In this document: one piece after another, positions 7,219-12,359 of the stretch | Numbering within the stretch: position 1 is the first letter of the stretch | Layout: every line of letters begins with the position of its first letter | Assembly: GCA_003248755.1 (NCBI GenBank) | Contig: QFQW01000101.1 | Coordinates: forward strand, 1 to 12,359 | Length of the DNA: 12,359 nucleotides | Source of the DNA: Chryseobacterium sp. | Lineage (GTDB): Bacteria; Bacteroidota; Bacteroidia; Flavobacteriales; Weeksellaceae | Direction: 5' to 3' | Program-made: the position numbers and the translations under genes | Notes under the pieces: generated by a model | The model's input: the letters and a program-made list of their open reading frames with translations, nothing else | The model's database searches: none | What the model was told of the DNA's origin: nothing

Positions 7219-9126
7219 ATGAACAAAAAAATGGTCTCACTTTTAAAATCGACAAAACCTTTCAACCTCTTGCCAGAAACTGTTCTTGAAGAAATTTCTG
7301 AATCTTTTACCCAAACCGAGTTTTCCAAAGATACGTTGGTTTATCGCCAGGAAGTGACGGAAATGACAGGTGTAGACATTATTGAATCCGGAGAATACGA
7401 AACATTTTTTTTCGATGCAGCTGAAAACAGGAGATGTATTTCTATACGCCATTCGCCTTATTGTTTTGGGGGAATATCTGTGGTTCTGAACAGAGTACGT
7501 GCATTGAAATCGGTGATTGCCAAAAAGGGAACTGTTGTTTATACATTACCGAAAAAGGAATTCTATGAGTTGTGTAACGCGTATGAAGACTTTTTCCATT
7601 ATTTTACATCAGATTTCGGCAAAAAAATGCTGGATGAGGAATTTTCTCATTTCGTAAAAACGCCTGCAACGTTTGAAGAAAGTTATTTTGCAGCCGACCA
7701 GCTTTATTCCAGAAAAATAAAAGGAATTACCTATAAAAGTATCGTTTCCTGCGAAGAAAATACTCCTGTTTTTGAAGCGGCCCAAATAATGGCAACTCAT
7801 AAAGTAAGCTGCATCTTTGTGAAAAAATCAGCAAGTGAGGATATTATCGGCTATGCGACAGATATTACCTTGCGGGATAATGTTATCGCCCGCTGCCTGG
7901 ATTCCAGAATTGCAATTTCTGAGGTGATGGATAATCCCATTGTAAGTATTTCCAGCGACGCCTATCTCTATGAAGCAGTTCTGATGATGTTTAAAACCAA
8001 ATCAAGATATCTTCTCGTAAAAGATAATGGCGAGTATGTAGGTTTTCTGAGCAGAAATCGCTTGTTGAGCGAGCAGGGACAGAGTCCGCTTGTTTTTATC
8101 CAATCGGTAAAACAGGCCGAAAGTGTAGAAGAACTTAGAAAAAAATGGAAACAGGTTCCGGATATTATTACTCAATTATTGGGAAGGGGAGTACACGGGG
8201 AGATTGCCAGCCAGGTCATCACTACGATTGCCGATACCATTACCGGAAAAGTGATTGAAAAAGTTATCAGGCAGATAGGAAAACCACCTGCAAAATTTGC
8301 GTTTATCGTGACCGGAAGCGAAGGCCGCAAAGAACAGACTCTAAGCACAGACCAGGACAACGGAATTATCTACGAGGATAAAGCCAACGAACATCGGGAA
8401 ATGGTAAGGGAGTATTTTCTGGATTTTGCAAAAAGAGTTTCAGACGACCTTAATACGATTGGCTTTGAATACTGTAAAGGCGGTTTTATGGCGAGCAATC
8501 CGAAGTGGACCCATTCGCTTTCTCATTGGAAAAGAAATTATGCCCACTGGATTGAAGAATCTGTTCCCGAAAATGCAATGAAATTTTCAACATTTTTTGA
8601 TTTCCGTTTTATTTATGGAGAAGAAAGTATTGTGAAAGAACTGAAAACCTTTATTAAGGAAAAATTGATTTCGCCCAATCAGCTGTTTTTTGTTCATATT
8701 GCCAAAAATGCTTTACAGTACGAACCACCTTTGACTTTCTTAAAAAAAATAAAAACCCAGACGATAGGAAAATCTGAAGTTTTTGATATTAAAACAGCGA
8801 TGTCTCCAATTGTAGATTTGGTTCGTGTCTATGCATTGAAAAATCAGCTTGAAATAGAAAATACCGGCGAACGAATGAAAAAGCTGACGGAAATCGGAGT
8901 TTTCACACAACAGCAATACAACGAAATGCATCAATCTTACTATTATCTGATGGCACTTCGGCTAAAAAATCAGGCGAACCAGATTAATATTGATAAAAAG
9001 CATCCTGATAATTATATCGAAATCAGTAAACTTACCAAAATAGAGCGTGTTACTTTAATAGAAATCTTTAAAACCATTGCCAATTTCCAGCTGGGAATCA
9101 AAGTGAAATTTACAGGAAGTTTTTAA
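7219..9126 (+). CDS. cNMP-binding / CBS / DUF294 nucleotidyltransferase-like protein
   Basis: The protein has 635 residues in four parts. A cyclic-nucleotide-binding-like domain spans about 10-150 (FGGISVVLNRVRA at 83-95 resembles a phosphate-binding cassette with key residues changed). A pair of CBS domains spans about 172-290. A DUF294 nucleotidyltransferase-like domain follows at about 300-440, and a DUF294 C-terminal helical domain at about 475-620. The nucleotidyltransferase signature is intact: G366-S367, R370, E372 and D378-x-D380 in GSEGRKEQTLSTDQD, as in GlnD-like enzymes. No signal peptide or membrane segment is seen, so it is cytoplasmic. It probably senses nucleotides and transfers a nucleotide to an unknown target; that is inference. 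The exonuclease gene is 5 bp upstream. Its stop is 2 bp from the stop of the convergent araR gene. Confidence 0.88.
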   Translation: MNKKMVSLLKSTKPFNLLPETVLEEISESFTQTEFSKDTLVYRQEVTEMTGVDIIESGEYETFFFDAAENRRCISIRHSPYCFGGISVVLNRVRALKSVIAKKGTVVYTLPKKEFYELCNAYEDFFHYFTSDFGKKMLDEEFSHFVKTPATFEESYFAADQLYSRKIKGITYKSIVSCEENTPVFEAAQIMATHKVSCIFVKKSASEDIIGYATDITLRDNVIARCLDSRIAISEVMDNPIVSISSDAYLYEAVLMMFKTKSRYLLVKDNGEYVGFLSRNRLLSEQGQSPLVFIQSVKQAESVEELRKKWKQVPDIITQLLGRGVHGEIASQVITTIADTITGKVIEKVIRQIGKPPAKFAFIVTGSEGRKEQTLSTDQDNGIIYEDKANEHREMVREYFLDFAKRVSDDLNTIGFEYCKGGFMASNPKWTHSLSHWKRNYAHWIEESVPENAMKFSTFFDFRFIYGEESIVKELKTFIKEKLISPNQLFFVHIAKNALQYEPPLTFLKKIKTQTIGKSEVFDIKTAMSPIVDLVRVYALKNQLEIENTGERMKKLTEIGVFTQQQYNEMHQSYYYLMALRLKNQANQINIDKKHPDNYIEISKLTKIERVTLIEIFKTIANFQLGIKVKFTGSF

Positions 9127-9128
9127 GT

Positions 9129-9815
9129 TTAAATCCGGAACATAAACCCTTCCGCAATTTTCCTATTGTATTTTTCTTCGTCAAAAGTGTAAAGAAAAGA
9201 CCCTTTTTTGGACGAACTCATATCTTTCTCAGCGGTTTTTACCAGAACATCCAGCGCATTGATTTTGTTTGTGAAGTTTCTTTTGTCGTATTTTTCGTCA
9301 AAAATGGCCTCGTAAAGATTCTGCAAATCTTTCATCGTGAATTTTTTAGGCAAAAGCTCAAAACCGATTGGTCTTGTCGTGGCTCTTCTTCTCAATCTCA
9401 GAACAGCATCTTTTACCATATCATTATGGTCGAATATCAAATCTGGACGGTCTTTCAAATCAAACCATTTTGCACTGTATTTTTCATTGATTTGAATATC
9501 TTTTTCAATATTAATCAGTGCGTAATACGAAATCGACATAATTCTTGCCGTCGGTTCACGATGGATTTCTGTGTAAGAGTTGAGTTGCTCCAGATAAATA
9601 TTCTCCAGTCCGGTAAGTGTATTCAAGACGCGGTGCGCCGCTTCATCGGATGTTTCTTCGTTTCCGATAAATCCACCCATCAATGACCATTCACCCATTT
9701 TTGGTTCAAAATTCCTTTGTACCAGAAGGATTTTGAGATTTTCGCCATCGAATCCGAAAATAATGCAGTCAACAGCTACCAAATGTCGTGGAAAGTGAGA
9801 ATAGTCTTGTGTCAT
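9129..9815 (-). CDS. araR: Nudix-fold arabinose regulator (AraR/NrtR type)
   Basis: The 228-residue protein has a Nudix-fold domain at about 8-145 and a winged helix-turn-helix at about 150-225 (RPIGFELLPKKFTMKDLQNLY then NFTNKINAL). This is the NrtR-type layout. In Bacteroides a member of this type is the L-arabinose-responsive repressor AraR, and the neighbouring GH127 and ara genes support that role here. The Nudix box GX5EX7REUXEEXGU is degenerate: the first G and E are kept (GFIGNEE), but REUXEE reads RVLNTL, so the catalytic glutamates are missing and hydrolysis is unlikely. It should bind a sugar ligand instead. It is convergent with the DUF294 gene (2 bp between stops) and divergent from the GH127 gene. 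Confidence 0.88.
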   Translation of the reverse strand: MTQDYSHFPRHLVAVDCIIFGFDGENLKILLVQRNFEPKMGEWSLMGGFIGNEETSDEAAHRVLNTLTGLENIYLEQLNSYTEIHREPTARIMSISYYALINIEKDIQINEKYSAKWFDLKDRPDLIFDHNDMVKDAVLRLRRRATTRPIGFELLPKKFTMKDLQNLYEAIFDEKYDKRNFTNKINALDVLVKTAEKDMSSSKKGSFLYTFDEEKYNRKIAEGFMFRI

Positions 9816-9831
9816 CGATTATAATTTCTTA

Positions 9832-9839
9832 CAAAGTTA
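9832..9839 (-). promoter_or_regulatory. Possible -7 box of araR
   Basis: On the minus strand TAACTTTG matches the Bacteroidota TAnnTTTG consensus exactly, 16 bp before the araR ATG. No TTG is found 19 bp further upstream, so the -33 element is missing or divergent. It would give a very short leader. Confidence 0.4.
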
Positions 9840-9875
9840 AAGCTTTTATCCTTTGATGTTATGGTTATATCATAT

Positions 9876-9894
9876 AAATGTATTTAATACACTT
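9876..9894. promoter_or_regulatory. Near-palindrome, candidate AraR operator
   Basis: TGTATT-T-AATACA (9879-9891) is a perfect 13-base palindrome around one central base. It extends to 19 bases with one mismatched pair (A9878/C9892). It lies about 60 bp upstream of araR in the divergent region, which suits autoregulation by a dimeric regulator. I do not recall the published AraR consensus well enough to match it. No second copy was found in the window. Confidence 0.35.
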
Positions 9895-10003
9895 TATTTT
9901 TAATTCTTCATGATTTCATGTGTTGAGTCAATGTTTTGGGAATGATATTATCTAATAATTCTTTCTTTCCGGTCACAAAACATATTAAATAGAGATGAAT
10001 CCA

Positions 10004-10025
10004 ATGTTAAAAATATGTTAAAATT
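10004..10025 (+). repeat. Tandem 11-base direct repeat
   Basis: ATGTTAAAAAT and ATGTTAAAATT lie end to end and share the first 9 bases and the last base. The 11-base period is about one helical turn, as in sites bound by tandem regulator monomers on one DNA face. In AT-rich DNA this could also be chance. Confidence 0.4.
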
Positions 10026-10172
10026 CATTTTGTCTTTTATTTTAAATAGTAATAAAATCCTATTCGAAACTTGGTCTGAAAAAATACGATAAGGCATTGA
10101 TATAATTTTCCATATATATGTTCAACCGTTCTACAACCTTTTTTTATACTAAGAAATTCATCATATCAGCCT

Positions 10173-10195
10173 GATTATCGTGTTTTTTGATAATC
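10173..10195. repeat. Inverted repeat GATTATC-N9-GATAATC
   Basis: A perfect 7-base inverted repeat is separated by GTGTTTTTT, about 150 bp before the GH127 start. It could be a regulator site or, if transcribed, a weak hairpin in a long leader. Just upstream, ATCAG-C-CTGAT (10165-10175) is another small palindrome that overlaps the left arm. Confidence 0.35.
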
Positions 10196-10345
10196 TTAAT
10201 TTTTATGATAAGCCTGTTGTGTTTTTTTATTTTTCTCCAGACTTAAAAGTAAATATTTTTTTGATTTTATCTATTCATTCTGCAAAATTCTTTGCCATAT
10301 AGATTCTTTCTTTTATTTTTAGAAATGTTGAATAGACATTTAATA

Positions 10346-12359
10346 ATGAATAAAAAATCGCTGATATTATTTTTAGGTTTGAGCACGCTTGCTTTTGGAC
10401 AGGTGAGCAAAACAGTCAGTTTTTTTCCGCTGAATAAGGTAGCTTTGTCAGAAAGTGTTTTCAGCAGGGCAATGCAGACGGATAAGAACTACATTATGTC
10501 GATGGATGCCGACCGCTTGCTGGCGCCATATCTGAAAGAAGCGGGACTTAATCCTAAAAAACCAAATTATCCAAACTGGGAAAACACAGGATTGGATGGT
10601 CACATCGGTGGGCATTATATTTCAGCATTGGCTTTGATGTATGCTTCTACAGGCGATACAAAAGTAAAACAACGCCTCGATTATATGATTGACGAGCTGG
10701 AACGTTGCCAGAATATTTCAGGTAACGGCTATCTTTCCGGCGTTCCGAACGGCAAAAAAATCTGGAAAGAAATCTCTGATGGAAATATTCGTGCATCCGC
10801 TTTTGGACTGAATGACCGTTGGGTTCCGTTATATAATATTCACAAAATATATTCGGGTTTGCGTGATGCCTATTGGTATGCAGACAGCGAAAAGGCAAAA
10901 AAAATGCTCATCATGCTTACCGATTGGATGGCAGATGAAGTTTCAGGACTTTCCGATAATCAGATTCAGGAGATGCTGAGAAGCGAACACGGAGGACTGA
11001 ACGAGGTTTTTGCCGATGTTTACGACATTACCAAAAATAAAAAGTATCTCAAGCTTGCGCATCGTTTTTCACATCTGGCCATTTTAAATCCTTTGCTGAT
11101 TCACGAAGATAAATTGACGGGAATTCATGCCAATACACAAATACCAAAAGTAATTGGCTTTAAAAGGATTGCCGATTTGGAACATAACAAAGAGTGGAAC
11201 AGTGCGGCAGATTTTTTCTGGACTAATGTTACACAAAAACGTTCTGCAATTATCGGTGGAAACAGTGTCAGCGAACATTTCAATCCAACAAGCGATTTCA
11301 GCGGAATGATTAAAAGCATTGAAGGCCCCGAAACCTGCAATACGTACAATATGCTGAAACTTACCAAAGAACTTTTCGCTACAAACCCGAAATCTTCTTA
11401 TCTCGATTATTACGAAAGAGCTTTGTACAATCATATTCTTTCCACGCAAAATCCTGACAAAGGCGGTTTTGTGTATTTTACACCGATGCGCCCCGGTCAT
11501 TACAGGGTGTATTCCCAACCGGAAACCAGTTTCTGGTGTTGTGTAGGTTCGGGAATGGAAAACCATGCCAAATATGGAGAAATGATTTATGCGCATTCGG
11601 ATAACGATTTGTATGTCAATCTTTTTATTCCGTCTGTTTTAAAATGGTCAGAGAAGAAGTTGATTTTGAGACAGGAAAATAATTTCCCACAAACACCTTC
11701 AACAAAATTAATTTTTGACCTTGCTCCAAAATCCGAAATTAATTTGAAATTAAGAGCTCCGGAATGGACGAATGCTTCACAGATAAGTGTTTTCATTAAT
11801 TCAAAAAATATCAATATTCCTGTCGATTCCGAAGGTTATATCAATATCAGCAGAAAATGGAAAAAAGGCGATGTCATTGAAATGAAAATGCCGATGCATC
11901 TTTCCGCAGAACAGCTTCCTGACAATTCAGATTATTATGCGTTCAGATATGGACCTATTGTTTTGGCAGCAAAATATGGCAAAGAAAATCAGCAGGGATT
12001 GTTTGCCGATGACAGCCGTGGCGGGCATATTGCGCACGGACCACAAATTCCTCTGAATGAGATTCCGGCGATTTTAGGAACTCCTGCAACGGTTTTAAAT
12101 CATTTGGAGCCTGTTAATCAAAAAGATTTAACATTTAAAATTAGCGGTCTTTATCCTCAGAATAAATTCAGTAATGGATTGGAACTTGTTCCGTTTTATC
12201 AGGTTCAGGAAGAGCGTTACATCATCTATTTTCCTCAGGCAACTCAGGATAAAATCGAAGTCATTCAGCAGAAAAAAGCCCAGGAAGAAGAAGCTGTCCG
12301 AAAACTGGATAATATCACGACAGATAAAATTCAGTTAGGCGAGCAACAGCCGGAATCCG
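10346..12359 (+). CDS. Secreted GH127 beta-L-arabinofuranosidase (partial, 3' end cut by window)
   Basis: The frame is open from ATG 10346 to the window edge (671 codons, no stop), so the C-terminus is missing. MNKKSLILFLGLSTLAFG then Q is a Sec signal peptide, likely cut after AFG, giving a periplasmic or secreted enzyme. An in-frame ATG at 10325 would add seven residues. The rest is a glycoside hydrolase family 127 (former DUF1680) protein: GLDGHIGGHY at 82-91, VPLYNIHK ending near H166, E310 in the likely acid/base region, E329 and C331 in GPETCNTYN, and C398-C399 in FWCCVGSG. The Glu plus three-Cys zinc site with a cysteine nucleophile is the family hallmark, so it should be active. A C-terminal extension (ITTDKIQLGEQQPES) suggests an extra beta domain beyond the edge. 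It should release L-arabinose for the araDA operon. Confidence 0.9.
   Translation, partial: MNKKSLILFLGLSTLAFGQVSKTVSFFPLNKVALSESVFSRAMQTDKNYIMSMDADRLLAPYLKEAGLNPKKPNYPNWENTGLDGHIGGHYISALALMYASTGDTKVKQRLDYMIDELERCQNISGNGYLSGVPNGKKIWKEISDGNIRASAFGLNDRWVPLYNIHKIYSGLRDAYWYADSEKAKKMLIMLTDWMADEVSGLSDNQIQEMLRSEHGGLNEVFADVYDITKNKKYLKLAHRFSHLAILNPLLIHEDKLTGIHANTQIPKVIGFKRIADLEHNKEWNSAADFFWTNVTQKRSAIIGGNSVSEHFNPTSDFSGMIKSIEGPETCNTYNMLKLTKELFATNPKSSYLDYYERALYNHILSTQNPDKGGFVYFTPMRPGHYRVYSQPETSFWCCVGSGMENHAKYGEMIYAHSDNDLYVNLFIPSVLKWSEKKLILRQENNFPQTPSTKLIFDLAPKSEINLKLRAPEWTNASQISVFINSKNINIPVDSEGYINISRKWKKGDVIEMKMPMHLSAEQLPDNSDYYAFRYGPIVLAAKYGKENQQGLFADDSRGGHIAHGPQIPLNEIPAILGTPATVLNHLEPVNQKDLTFKISGLYPQNKFSNGLELVPFYQVQEERYIIYFPQATQDKIEVIQQKKAQEEEAVRKLDNITTDKIQLGEQQPES

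Larger units (their letters stand above)
9816..10345. other. 530-bp AT-rich divergent intergenic region (araR / GH127)
   Basis: I see no coding region, tRNA or clear ncRNA here on either strand. It separates the divergent araR and GH127 genes, so it should hold both promoters and probably AraR sites. Structure that I can see: a near-palindrome at 9876-9894, a tandem 11-base repeat at 10004-10025, an inverted repeat at 10173-10195, and AGCCTG repeated at 10168 and 10211, both followed within about 10 bases by GTGTTTTTT. No clean TTG-N19-TAnnTTTG promoter for GH127 was found. Confidence 0.6.

Noticed and set aside
9117..9135. Bidirectional terminator between DUF294 and araR
   Set aside because: The stops are 2 bp apart, and the AT-rich bases form no stable stem with a T-run.
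10251..10263. -7 box for GH127 at the TA-T7-G run
   Set aside because: The run has two more T residues than TAnnTTTG, and no suitably spaced TTG precedes it.
11084..11814. Long minus-strand open frames opposite GH127
   Set aside because: The plus strand carries an unbroken GH127 frame with catalytic motifs; the antisense frames are shadows of its codon use.

Overview
The window comes from a low-GC member of the Bacteroidota, most likely a Chryseobacterium-like flavobacterium. The signs are: protein families typical of that group (a Nudix-type arabinose regulator, a lipoprotein mutarotase, an SGLT-like SSS symporter, a DUF4260 protein, a short Crp/Fnr regulator), AT-rich intergenic DNA, no clear Shine-Dalgarno sequences, and TAnnTTTG-type -7 boxes. 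The genus is an inference from protein style, not a database match.

Region 1 (1-5432) is an L-arabinose catabolic operon on the + strand: araD (ribulose-5-phosphate 4-epimerase), araA (arabinose isomerase), a lipoprotein aldose 1-epimerase (galM-like) and a sodium/sugar symporter. It ends in a strong intrinsic terminator at 5400-5432. No ribulokinase gene (araB) is visible; it may lie upstream of base 1. Two 45-bp copies of a double-hairpin repeat bracket araD. The araD-araA gap also holds a heptameric tract and an ATCA-rich tract.

Region 2 (5461-9126) holds four + strand genes with no obvious tie to arabinose: a Crp/Fnr-type regulator, a small DUF4260 membrane protein with a 33-bp near-palindrome at its start, a DEDDh 3'-5' exonuclease, and a 635-residue cNMP-CBS-DUF294 nucleotidyltransferase-like protein. 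The last two are 5 bp apart and probably co-transcribed.

Region 3 (9129-12359) returns to arabinose. A Nudix-fold regulator of the AraR/NrtR type with a degenerate, probably non-catalytic Nudix box lies on the - strand. It is divergent, across a 530-bp AT-rich non-coding region, from a secreted GH127 beta-L-arabinofuranosidase that runs off the right edge of the window.

Inferred working model: GH127 releases L-arabinofuranose outside the cytoplasm, the lipoprotein mutarotase speeds anomer/ring interconversion, the SSS symporter imports the sugar, AraA and AraD (with an unseen kinase) feed it to the pentose phosphate pathway, and the Nudix AraR controls the set. I do not see a clear new defence system, mobile element or CRISPR array. 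The best leads are the double-hairpin repeats, the exonuclease/DUF294 pair, the palindrome at the DUF4260 start and the palindromes in the araR-GH127 region.
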